NCBI GenBank assembly: GCA_017472105.1 | Contig: JAFUQY010000050.1 | Coordinates: 1 to 13,494 of the forward strand | Direction: 5' to 3' | DNA: 13,494 bases | From: Clostridia bacterium | GTDB lineage: Bacteria > Bacillota_A > Clostridia > Oscillospirales > CAG-272 | In this document: one piece after another, positions 6,921-13,494 of the stretch | Layout: every line of letters begins with the position of its first letter | Numbering within the stretch: the stretch's first letter is position 1 | The notes under the pieces: generated by a model | Databases searched by the model: none | Told to the model about the DNA's origin: nothing | Seen by the model: only the letters and a program-made list of their open reading frames with translations | Translations under genes and position numbers: made by a program

Positions 6921-8111
6921 TTAATCCATAACAACACGGATCCGGCGGGTCACAATCGCCTTGACGCGGTTTCCGTCGGCATCGGGATACTGGAAATCGC
7001 TGTAAATTATCAGCGCACTGCTGTCGTCGAGGGGCAGAAGATGGGTATAGTAGCAGGATTCACCGGGCATCGGGACGGACAGATCCACGGTTACAGGAGC
7101 TTCCCAGCGCAGTCCCGATGGATCGGAGGTCGCACGGATTCTCATCTCGGGACGTCCGTACGAAGCGATCGTCACGCCGCAGGGCAGGGGCAGAATCTGC
7201 GGAAAAACACCGATGCTGTCAAACTCTTCCGGTTCCGACCAGGTCTTGCAGTTGTCGACGGATCGGGAGATCAGGGACGGGTGATTGCTTCCGGTACGGA
7301 TGAGCATGATCCAGGAACCGTCCGGCATCCGTGCAATGTGCGGTTCGGCATAGCCTTCGGTGCCGTCGCGGGTGTCGTATCGTTTCCGGTCGGAGAGAAG
7401 CTGGGAAAAGAGCTCCCATGTATGACCGCAGTCGCACGACCGGAAGATATACACATGGTAGGGACCGGTTTTCTCAGCGAGACGGCTGCGGTCCTGTTCG
7501 GCGGCGTCATAACCAGACCAGTATAATACGTAGTACAGATTCCCGTCGATGACATGGATACCGGCTTCGTTGCAGAGGGCAAACATCATCGTGACCGGAT
7601 AAATCTGATGCCCCGGATACATCACGAGCGGCAGATTCGGCCAGTTGATTTTGCATTCAAAGGTATCGGTTTTTCCCGTCGACGGGTCATATTCCATGGC
7701 ATAAACTTTTTTGTCGGTCTCTTCGGCGATGTCGTCGGCAAGATACCATGTCCGGTTTCCGTCAGCGAGGATGGGCGTATATGCGTCCAGGTAATCCGTT
7801 TTGTAATAGCCTTTTTTCACAAATCCGACGAAATACTTGCCGTTAGGCATTTTAGTGTACATAGGCCGATCCGCCTCACGACGGGGTCTCCATGATTTTC
7901 CGTCATCCTCGGACACCATGTACCGCGTGCCGGCTTCATACTGGTAAGAATCCGTGCCGTATTCGAAAGACGCAAGAATGTGACCGTTCTCGGTTCTGTG
8001 CAGATCCGGAAACTGCCAGCGACCCCAGATACGCTGCTCATTGGCAGGCTGAAGTGAGACGGCAACCGGTTCGTCCAGTTCCAGATGGAATTTTTTCAGT
8101 TCATCAGACAT
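6921..8111 (-). CDS. BNR/Asp-box repeat protein (sialidase-like six-bladed propeller fold)
   Basis: 396 residues from the ATG at 8109-8111, chosen because AGGAGG (8117-8122) lies 5 nt upstream; an upstream in-frame start at 8171 would run through the promoter -35 and is unlikely. Asp-box motifs S-x-D-x-G-x-[ST]-W are at 67-74 (SEDDGKSW), 225-232 (SCDCGHTW), 284-291 (SVDNCKTW, Gly replaced by Cys), with a degenerate one near 329-336. Their spacing fits a sialidase-type beta-propeller. The segment WQFPDLHRTENGHILASFE (32-50) aligns with the sialidase YRIP region, but Gln occupies the place of its substrate-carboxylate-binding Arg, so true sialidase activity is doubtful. No signal peptide is visible. 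It has its own strong promoter and lies just downstream of the AraC-type regulator gene. Likely a glycoside hydrolase or lectin-like protein of the local glycan pathway; substrate unknown. Confidence 0.82.
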   Translation of the reverse strand: MSDELKKFHLELDEPVAVSLQPANEQRIWGRWQFPDLHRTENGHILASFEYGTDSYQYEAGTRYMVSEDDGKSWRPRREADRPMYTKMPNGKYFVGFVKKGYYKTDYLDAYTPILADGNRTWYLADDIAEETDKKVYAMEYDPSTGKTDTFECKINWPNLPLVMYPGHQIYPVTMMFALCNEAGIHVIDGNLYYVLYWSGYDAAEQDRSRLAEKTGPYHVYIFRSCDCGHTWELFSQLLSDRKRYDTRDGTEGYAEPHIARMPDGSWIMLIRTGSNHPSLISRSVDNCKTWSEPEEFDSIGVFPQILPLPCGVTIASYGRPEMRIRATSDPSGLRWEAPVTVDLSVPMPGESCYYTHLLPLDDSSALIIYSDFQYPDADGNRVKAIVTRRIRVVMD

Positions 8112-8142
8112 GATAGCCTCCTGTGGTGCTGAATGTAAGTTT

Positions 8143-8171
8143 ATTATAAGTTTTATCCCATGATTTGTCAA
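8143..8171 (-). promoter_or_regulatory. Sigma-A promoter of the BNR-protein gene
   Basis: On the minus strand a perfect -35 TTGACA (8166-8171) and perfect -10 TATAAT (8143-8148) are separated by 17 bp. The leader would be about 25 nt. It sits in the gap after the regulator stop codon (8215), so the BNR and probably the hydrolase gene can be expressed independently of the regulator transcript. The first bases after the -35 (AATCATGG) resemble those of the regulator promoter (AATCCATGG). Confidence 0.9.
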
Positions 8172-8214
8172 GTATGAAGGCAGGGTGAAAGCGGCGATGG
8201 TATGCTCACACAGC

Positions 8215-9108
8215 TCAACTGTCCGTCAGCTTCCTGTATTCACTGCATCGGCAGCCCATGCGTTTCTGGAAGAGCTTGGAGAAATAATGCGAATTGTCAA
8301 TTCCGACCAGTGCGGCGGCACCGGAAATGGAAAGCTCCGGCTGTTCCTTCAGCAGAACGGCTGCCGCATTGATTTTGACATCCAGAATATGCTGTTTCAG
8401 CGGCTGTCCGTACAGGGTGACGGAGATTCTGTTGAGCTGGGAATAGGAGATATTCAGCTTTTCCGCGATGGATGCAATGGATAAATCCGCCAGCGGTATG
8501 TGAATGAGATCAAGATATTCAAGATACTGTCGGACAATCACGTCGGTGGTTTGCTTGAAATGATTCAGCCATCGGTCCACATGGGTCCCTTTTTCGGCGA
8601 GTTCCGCCAGACCGATCAGACTCTCCAGCTTGTCGGATGTCATCACAGCGGTATTGCGGTAGGCTGTTTCCAGTGCGGCTCTGCTTCCTTCATTGATCTG
8701 TTCAGGGTATTCTTTGGCGAGCCGGGCATAGAGGTTTTCGAAAGCCATGGTTTCATCAGGGATGATCCGTACCTGTCCGAGGAACATTACACCCAGAAAC
8801 TGTTCACCGGAGGTAACCGGAAGAATCGCTTCCGTCATGCCGAGATGACAGCGGTACACTACTTTCTGTCCGGTACGGTATGCAAGTTCAAGATGCTCTT
8901 TGTCATAACAGATGCATTTCTGCATAAATGAAGGACAGTTTGTGCGGCAATAGCTGCAAATATTCTGACAGTCGTCACCGGCGGCTACCGTGTACATTCT
9001 TTCGATGTCATGGATACCCACGTGCATTCCCGTGAGGTTATACAGATACTCCGCAAGGTTCTGAACGGATTGATGCAGATTGTTTTTGGAATTCCCGGAA
9101 TCAAACAT
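8215..9108 (-). CDS. AraC-family regulator with PocR-like sensory domain
   Basis: 297-residue transcription regulator. The N-terminal region (about 10-165) resembles the PocR domain: a Cys cluster C47-x3-C51-x2-C54-x3-C58, then C65, C67 and C87, followed by EAILPVTSGEQFLGVMFLGQV, a PAS/GAF-like beta-strand segment typical of PocR proteins. The C-terminal ~100 residues are the double helix-turn-helix AraC DNA-binding domain: LSIASIAEKLNISYSQLNRI (first HTH) and LSISGAAALVGIDNSHYFSK-LFQKRMGCRCSEYR (second HTH, family signature). AAGGAG (9117-9122) lies 8 nt before the ATG. It is divergent from the solute-binding-protein gene, and the shared intergenic DNA has paired direct repeats suited to an AraC-type dimer, so it probably controls that gene and itself. 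The ligand is unknown; the Cys cluster could bind metal or sense redox, which is inference. Confidence 0.9.
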   Translation of the reverse strand: MFDSGNSKNNLHQSVQNLAEYLYNLTGMHVGIHDIERMYTVAAGDDCQNICSYCRTNCPSFMQKCICYDKEHLELAYRTGQKVVYRCHLGMTEAILPVTSGEQFLGVMFLGQVRIIPDETMAFENLYARLAKEYPEQINEGSRAALETAYRNTAVMTSDKLESLIGLAELAEKGTHVDRWLNHFKQTTDVIVRQYLEYLDLIHIPLADLSIASIAEKLNISYSQLNRISVTLYGQPLKQHILDVKINAAAVLLKEQPELSISGAAALVGIDNSHYFSKLFQKRMGCRCSEYRKLTDS

Positions 9109-9135
9109 GATAAATTCTCCTTCCTCATTGAATAC

Positions 9136-9164
9136 AGGATATCACAAGTCCATGGATTTGTCAA
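9136..9164 (-). promoter_or_regulatory. Sigma-A promoter of the AraC-type regulator gene
   Basis: On the minus strand a perfect -35 TTGACA (9159-9164), 17-bp spacer and -10 TATCCT (9136-9141), preceded by TGA as an extended -10. A direct-repeat element (9166-9176) begins 2 bp upstream of the -35, the position for activation or autoregulation. Confidence 0.85.
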
Positions 9165-9165
9165 G

Positions 9166-9198
9166 ATGGAAGATTTGAACCCCTAATATGGAAGATTT
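9166..9198. promoter_or_regulatory. Candidate operator: two identical 11-bp direct repeats
   Basis: ATGGAAGATTT occurs at 9166-9176 and 9188-9198, 22 bp apart start to start, about two helical turns. The pair lies exactly between the -35 boxes of the divergent promoters (9159-9164 minus, 9204-9209 plus). AraC-family dimers typically bind direct repeats about 21 bp apart next to the -35, so this is the best candidate site for the neighbouring regulator. Confidence 0.7.
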
Positions 9199-9203
9199 CT
9201 TAA

Positions 9204-9232
9204 TTGATCTTTCCATGAAAATCCAGTAAAAT
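9204..9232 (+). promoter_or_regulatory. Promoter of the solute-binding-protein gene
   Basis: -35 TTGATC (9204-9209), 17-bp spacer, -10 TAAAAT (9227-9232). The -35 departs from TTGACA at its last two bases, as expected for an activator-dependent promoter, and the second direct repeat ends 5 bp upstream of it. Start of transcription is expected near 9239. Confidence 0.75.
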
Positions 9233-9233
9233 C

Positions 9234-9266
9234 ATCTCAGAGACTGAAAGAAAATTCAGTTGAGAT
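9234..9266 (+). repeat. 33-bp imperfect palindrome at the transcription start
   Basis: ATCTCA (9234-9239) pairs with TGAGAT (9261-9266) and ACTGAA (9243-9248) with TTCAGT (9255-9260), a 12-bp stem with a 3-nt bulge (GAG) and AGAAAA loop. It spans the predicted start site, so it may be a second operator, or most of it may form a hairpin at the mRNA 5' end. There is no T-tract, so it is not a terminator. Confidence 0.6.
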
Positions 9267-9303
9267 CGTATATTTTAACCAATATCAGTAAAGGAGAAAA
9301 ATT

Positions 9304-10782
9304 ATGAAACGGAAAAATCAGATGATTGCCATGATTCTTGCCGCATTGATGGTATCAGCATCCATGACGTCCTGCGGCAGCGGAGATGAAGCTCAGAATA
9401 CCCCGTCGGGTGCTGAGACATCCGCGGATACCACTCCGGTTGAAACCGAGCCGGAAACGACGGCAATCGATCTTCTGCCGGATGCCAGCTACGATGGTTA
9501 CACCTTCAATATACTTTCCACGGATCCCGGGACGTTATGGGGATGGCGTGTCAGTATTTATGCGGAAGAAGAAAACGGTGAACCTCTCAACGATGCTGTT
9601 TTCAGACGGAATACAGCCATTGAGGAACGGTACAACATTACCATCGCCAATTCTGCCGAGCTGAACAATACTGAAACTTCAGCCAATGCAAAGCAGCTTG
9701 CCATGGCTGGTGATGATATGTACGCAATCATGTCCTACGGTGTCAAGTGGCAGCTGGTAGATGCCCTGACCGGATGTTATATTAATCTGAATGAGATCGA
9801 TACCATTGATTTTGCTCATTCATGGTGGAACACCGAAGCCGGAAATTTACTGACTCAGCACAACAAGCTTTATGTCGGTTTTAATGAAATGAATACGTTC
9901 GCAAATGAAGGGCTCTACTCTATCTATGTCAATAACGATATCATCGCCGCCAACCAGCTGGAATCGCCCTACGATCTGGTGCGCGGCGGTAAGTGGACCA
10001 TGGATGCAATGTACAACATGTCTGCCGCAGCTGCCCGTGACATGGACGGCAATGCAGAAATGAGTGAAGAGGATGTGATTGGGTTTGTTGCCGGCGTCGG
10101 TTCCTGGAATGCTTTTCTGACTGCGGCTGACCAGCCTCATGTTATCATTGGGGAAGATGGCAGCTATATCCTCAATCATGGTACGGACGGATCCATCGCT
10201 GCTGCGGAAAAGATTGCACGGCTCATCAATGACAAGAATTCTGCCGCTTATCGGAACGAACAGGGCTGGGCGTCCGATTCTTTCAAGGCAGGGAAAGCGC
10301 TGTTCTTTGAAGGCTGCATTGCAGAGATCAGCGTAATGAGAGACGTTGACATCGGATTGGGCGTTGTTCCCGCTCCGAAGTTTGATGAAAATCAGAGTCA
10401 GTACAGAGCTATGATGTCCAATCAGACCATGACCATTGCGGTTCCCAAATCCAACAAAAATCTGGAAACCACCGGTGTGATCTGCGAAGCATTGGGCGCA
10501 TATTCAAGCGAATCCCTGAGAGAAACCTATTACGAAGATATGCTTAAGGGCAAAGCGGCACGTGATGAAGCAACCATTGAAATGCTCGATATCATCATTG
10601 ACAGCCAGTCCATAGACGTCGGAGTACTGAATGAAATTACCTGGGGATCCATCATTTCCGGCTATCACAAGTCCATGCGCGCAAGCGGTACAGACGAGCT
10701 TGCTTCTTATGCAGCACAGAACGCAAAAATGGCAAAACAGAAAATTACCGAGTTCAGCGAAGCATATGCGGGTCTTGAATAA
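9304..10782 (+). CDS. Lipoprotein solute-binding protein of a carbohydrate ABC transporter
   Basis: 492-residue extracytoplasmic binding protein anchored by a lipid. The N-terminus is a lipoprotein signal: basic MKRKNQ, hydrophobic core MIAMILAALMVSASM, and a lipobox-like MTSC with Cys24 as the lipidated residue. An acidic Thr/Glu/Pro-rich linker (about 28-58) follows, then the mature domain beginning YDGYTFNIL. The overall style (GGKWTMDAMY, ALGAYSSESLR, KGKAARDEATIEMLDIII) is that of large family 1 sugar-binding proteins common in Clostridia. AAAGGAG (9290-9296) lies 7 nt before the ATG. It diverges from the AraC/PocR regulator, its likely controller. No permease or ATPase gene follows: the next gene is a glycoside hydrolase. 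The permeases must be encoded elsewhere, or the protein works as an accessory receptor. Substrate not readable; a glycan fragment is inferred from neighbours. Confidence 0.88.
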   Translation: MKRKNQMIAMILAALMVSASMTSCGSGDEAQNTPSGAETSADTTPVETEPETTAIDLLPDASYDGYTFNILSTDPGTLWGWRVSIYAEEENGEPLNDAVFRRNTAIEERYNITIANSAELNNTETSANAKQLAMAGDDMYAIMSYGVKWQLVDALTGCYINLNEIDTIDFAHSWWNTEAGNLLTQHNKLYVGFNEMNTFANEGLYSIYVNNDIIAANQLESPYDLVRGGKWTMDAMYNMSAAAARDMDGNAEMSEEDVIGFVAGVGSWNAFLTAADQPHVIIGEDGSYILNHGTDGSIAAAEKIARLINDKNSAAYRNEQGWASDSFKAGKALFFEGCIAEISVMRDVDIGLGVVPAPKFDENQSQYRAMMSNQTMTIAVPKSNKNLETTGVICEALGAYSSESLRETYYEDMLKGKAARDEATIEMLDIIIDSQSIDVGVLNEITWGSIISGYHKSMRASGTDELASYAAQNAKMAKQKITEFSEAYAGLE

Positions 10783-10875
10783 TTCAGTGCAGGTAAATAC
10801 TGTGTGTTGTGGAACTGAAGACAGGAAGCTATTTGCATAACGGGGCATTGAATTTGCGGAAATCTGCGATTCTGC

Positions 10876-10904
10876 TTGCAAAACACACGGATCCGGTGTA
10901 AAAT
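10876..10904 (+). promoter_or_regulatory. Candidate promoter of the GH36-like gene
   Basis: TTGCAA (10876-10881), 17-bp spacer, TAAAAT (10899-10904), about 30 bp before the ATG region. GGTGT/ACACC flank the -10 as a small inverted repeat (10895-10899 and 10909-10913), a possible operator. Readthrough from the binding-protein gene remains possible because no terminator was seen in 10783-10870. Confidence 0.55.
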
Positions 10905-10940
10905 TATAACACCACAGACTACTGACGGAGGACTGAACCA

Positions 10941-13091
10941 ATGACACCATTCTGGGTACTGCAAACGGAAGGCGCTCCCGCATCGGCTTATCTGACGGGA
11001 GACAGACTGATTCTCGAAAACCGCTATATCCGGCGCGTGATTGACCTGACTGCCGGCAGAACCGTATCCCTCACCGACGGGGATGGAAGTGAAGCGATTG
11101 CCGCACCTGTCCGGGAAGGTGAAATTTCCGTAAACGGCACGAAAATCGCCGTCGAAGGGCAGTGCGAAGCCGTTATCCGCGAGGGAAACTTCACCGAAAA
11201 GAAGTTTGACTACACTCCGAAATCCTACAACACGCACCCGTTCCCGTATCCCGCACCCGGTAAGATTGCCGACCTGATTTACCGCCGCGGGGAGCTGGAA
11301 ATCCGCGTGGTGTACGAAATCTTTGACGACATGCCCGCCATCCGCAAATCCCTGTACGTGACGAACAACGGAGAGGGCACCGTTACCATTGACACCGCGG
11401 AAAGTGAAGCGCTGTGCCTGACTGACGATGGTGCACTGCGGTACTATCTCGAATCCGACTACACCGGCGACAACATGTCCGGCTTCAATACCGGAACTTC
11501 AATCTTCCGCGACGGGAATGCCGTATCTGCGCACTTTGACATGGGTCCCGATTACGATCTCAGACCCGGTGAAACCTTCCGCGGCATGCAGATTTACGGG
11601 CTGTACTGTCAGAGCGCCTGCTTCGATCACCGTATGAACGAAGTGCAGAACCTGTACCGCCGCGCGGCTCCGTGGGTCTGCGAAGCTCCGCTGTTCCTGC
11701 ATCTCATCTCCGACGACAGCAAGGTTCTCCGGGACACCGCGGACATGCTGGCTGATGTGGGATACGACATGATTATCCAGTCCTTCGGCTCGGGCGTGCG
11801 TCTGGAAAGCGAGAATCCCGAATACATCGCCCGCGTGAAGAGCGACTACGACTACGTCCACAGCAAGGGTCTGACCATCGGCGGCTATACCCTCGCCATC
11901 ATCCGCGATTACCGTCCCATGAACCACGACTGCGCCACAAACGGGGATCACTCAAAAATTTCCCGCTGTCTCTGCACCAGATGGTCGGAGGGCTACTGGA
12001 ACCGCGTGGTGAATTTCCTTGAGAAAACCGGATCGGACTTCATCGAGATCGACGGGCCGTACCATTTCTACACCTGCACCGGCAATCAGCCCGGTCAGAC
12101 GGAGCATCTGCACAAGGGTCTGTCCGACTGCCGGTATATGCAATGGCTCCGCTCGACGGTGGAAATCTACACCCGGATGCGGAATCTGGGCATCTACATC
12201 AACGCGCCCGACTGGCTCTATCTCTCCGGCACCAACAAATGCGGCATCGGTTACGAGGAAATCGGATTCAGCCAGCCGCGGATTCAGCAGCTTCTTCTGA
12301 ACCGGATTTACAACTACATGGGCACCTACCGCAAAATTCCGTCGATGGGATGGGGCTTCCTCCCGGTCGAGCAGTACCACGGCGGCGGAGATGCGGCGAA
12401 GTTCGAACCGCTCACGCAGAATCTTGCCGAATATGACTGGGCAATGGCAGAAGCGGCTGCATCGGGTGTATGGCCGTGCGTACGCGGAAAACGTCTGTAC
12501 GACAGCGAACAGTGCAGACAGGTCGTGAAATACTGGACGGATGTCATCCGGAAACACAGGAAACTGCTCAATTCCAACACCGTGCACGTCTACCCGCCGA
12601 AGCTCACGGATGATCTGAACTGTGCCGCAGACATCGACGTCATCTTACAGGAAAACAACACTACGCCGGATAAGCTGTACCTCATGGTCTGCAACCAGAC
12701 AAAGGAAACTCGCACCAAAACCCTCGTTCTGCCCGCGTTCTATACAGGGCTCACGAAGCTGGAGCGTCCCCATACCGCACCGAAATCCGGAAGTTTTGAC
12801 GAAGTTGAGATCCCGAAGTTCGGTAAATATCCGCCGGTTTATCCCGAAAACATGGAAAACAAGCTCGAAGACGTACTCCCGGCTGAGGACAGCGGCGTTC
12901 ACATGGCACTGTACGAGCATGATCTGCCCGAAAAGCGCACGGAAGTCATGATCGATGTGAATGGCAACCTGATCCTGACCGTGACCCTGCCGCCGATGAG
13001 CTACACGTACTACGTCGGTTATGCCGCAGATGACGCGCCGGTGAATCCGGTGGCACTTCCCGAAGGCAAGCCGTTTGGTGTAAAAATCTGA
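10941..13091 (+). CDS. Large glycoside hydrolase, clan GH-D-like (GH36-related)
   Basis: 716 residues, apparently three parts: an N-terminal beta-sandwich (about 1-245), a (beta/alpha)8-type barrel (about 250-570; strands such as DMIIQSFGSG, LTIGGYTLAII, DFIEIDGPY, LGIYINAPDW) and a C-terminal beta domain (about 585-705, ending in PPMSYTYYVGY). This is the architecture of GH36-type alpha-galactosidases. The barrel strand D366-FIEIDG places Asp371 where clan GH-D enzymes have the nucleophile Asp of KxD-type motifs; Asp424 in NAPDW and Glu439/440 are other conserved-looking acidic positions. Standard GH36 signatures are not otherwise seen, so the family and substrate stay open. No signal peptide: probably cytosolic. 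GGAGG (10927-10931) lies 9 nt before the ATG. It lies 158 nt after the binding-protein gene and convergent with a GH31 enzyme. Glycoside hydrolase fold is fairly sure; exact family is not. Confidence 0.75.
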   Translation: MTPFWVLQTEGAPASAYLTGDRLILENRYIRRVIDLTAGRTVSLTDGDGSEAIAAPVREGEISVNGTKIAVEGQCEAVIREGNFTEKKFDYTPKSYNTHPFPYPAPGKIADLIYRRGELEIRVVYEIFDDMPAIRKSLYVTNNGEGTVTIDTAESEALCLTDDGALRYYLESDYTGDNMSGFNTGTSIFRDGNAVSAHFDMGPDYDLRPGETFRGMQIYGLYCQSACFDHRMNEVQNLYRRAAPWVCEAPLFLHLISDDSKVLRDTADMLADVGYDMIIQSFGSGVRLESENPEYIARVKSDYDYVHSKGLTIGGYTLAIIRDYRPMNHDCATNGDHSKISRCLCTRWSEGYWNRVVNFLEKTGSDFIEIDGPYHFYTCTGNQPGQTEHLHKGLSDCRYMQWLRSTVEIYTRMRNLGIYINAPDWLYLSGTNKCGIGYEEIGFSQPRIQQLLLNRIYNYMGTYRKIPSMGWGFLPVEQYHGGGDAAKFEPLTQNLAEYDWAMAEAAASGVWPCVRGKRLYDSEQCRQVVKYWTDVIRKHRKLLNSNTVHVYPPKLTDDLNCAADIDVILQENNTTPDKLYLMVCNQTKETRTKTLVLPAFYTGLTKLERPHTAPKSGSFDEVEIPKFGKYPPVYPENMENKLEDVLPAEDSGVHMALYEHDLPEKRTEVMIDVNGNLILTVTLPPMSYTYYVGYAADDAPVNPVALPEGKPFGVKI

Positions 13092-13100
13092 ATACTACCC

Positions 13101-13145
13101 AAAAGACCGGGCAATCCGCAGAGGAAAGTCCGGTCTTTGTGTTTT
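13101..13145. terminator. Intrinsic terminator between convergent glycosidase genes
   Basis: AAAGACCGG (13102-13110) pairs perfectly with CCGGTCTTT (13130-13138) around a 19-nt loop, followed by GTGTTTT. It lies 10 nt after the GH36-like stop. On the minus strand the stem ends in TTTT, so it can also serve the GH31 gene, whose stop codon is at 13144-13146. Confidence 0.8.
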
Positions 13146-13494
13146 ATAATCTTTTGTAAACGGGCATATAGTCAATCGGAGCTGCCGCGGTAACGGTGTC
13201 CCCCTTGCTTTCGAGGATTCCGCTGCCGTCCATGGCTTCCCATCTGCCTGCGGGAAGGTAGACACTGCGTTCTCTTGCACCGTATTCCGTCACGGGAGCA
13301 ACGAGGTATTCCGAGCCGAACATGTACTGATCCTCCACTTCCCATGCCTGCTTGTCGTCCGGGAATTCCAGGAACATGCCGCGGATCATCGGGATGCCGG
13401 TCAATTCGGATTCTTTTGCGGTCTTCTTGATGTATTCCTTCAAGCCCTCGCGGATGCCGAGGTACTTGACGAAGATGGCGTAGTTTTCATCCCC
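13144..13494 (-). CDS. GH31 alpha-glycosidase, C-terminal fragment (N-terminus off window)
   Basis: The frame is open from the right edge (13494) to the stop at 13144-13146, giving the last 116 residues of a much longer protein. It opens GDENYAIFVKYLGIREGLKE and continues with GIPMIRGMFLEFPDDKQAWE, VEDQYMFGSEYLVAPVTEYG, ARERSVYLPAGRWEAM and a final PVYKRL. This is the classic end of GH31 alpha-glucosidases/alpha-xylosidases: the last barrel helices, the DQYMFG-x-x-LVAPV segment, then the start of the proximal beta-domain (VYLPAG-W). The catalytic Asp residues are outside the window, so alpha-glucosidase and alpha-xylosidase cannot be separated. It is convergent with the GH36-like gene and probably belongs to the same glycan-degrading region. 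Confidence 0.92.
   Translation of the reverse strand, partial: GDENYAIFVKYLGIREGLKEYIKKTAKESELTGIPMIRGMFLEFPDDKQAWEVEDQYMFGSEYLVAPVTEYGARERSVYLPAGRWEAMDGSGILESKGDTVTAAAPIDYMPVYKRL

Noticed and set aside
10783..10819. TTCAGT ... ACTGAA inverted repeat after the binding-protein stop codon
   Set aside because: Only 6 bp of stem with a 25-nt loop and no T-tract; not a credible terminator.

Overview
The window looks like chromosomal DNA of an endospore-forming Firmicute of the class Clostridia, probably an Oscillospiraceae/Ruminococcaceae-like gut bacterium. The signs are an alpha/beta-type small acid-soluble spore protein, a T-box leader, textbook sigma-A promoters with 17-bp spacers, AGGAGG-type ribosome binding sites, and moderately GC-rich coding DNA. 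The taxon is inferred from these traits and from protein style, not from a search.

Left part (1-4701, minus strand): a branched-chain amino acid operon transcribed right to left as ilvA-ilvB-ilvN-ilvC, with ilvC running off the left edge. Its promoter is at 4673-4701. Between the promoter and ilvA lies a leader of about 510 nt that contains a T-box antiterminator and an overlapping intrinsic terminator. The striking point is that the tRNA-sensing part is present twice, 179-184 nt apart, while there is only one T-box sequence, antiterminator and terminator. The aligned candidate specifier codons are CTC (Leu) in the upstream copy and ATC (Ile) in the downstream copy, which suggests a two-input leader.

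Middle (4702-5375, plus strand): a non-coding stretch, a candidate sporulation-type promoter, a structured 5' leader and a SASP gene with an unusual C-terminal tail, closed by a terminator that is probably shared with the convergent gene to its right.

Right part (5405-13494): a carbohydrate-utilisation region. On the minus strand lie an AraC-type regulator with an N-terminal PocR-like domain, a BNR/Asp-box (sialidase-fold) protein with its own strong promoter, and a SxxK serine hydrolase. Diverging from the regulator on the plus strand are a lipoprotein solute-binding protein and a large clan GH-D-like (GH36-like) glycoside hydrolase. A convergent GH31 family alpha-glycosidase is cut by the right edge. 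The regulator and the binding-protein gene have divergent promoters whose -35 boxes flank two identical 11-bp direct repeats 22 bp apart, a good candidate operator for the regulator. No ABC permease genes are visible. The enzymes show no obvious signal peptides, so the simplest picture is uptake of a short glycan through the lipoprotein and degradation inside the cell; the substrate cannot be read from the sequence.
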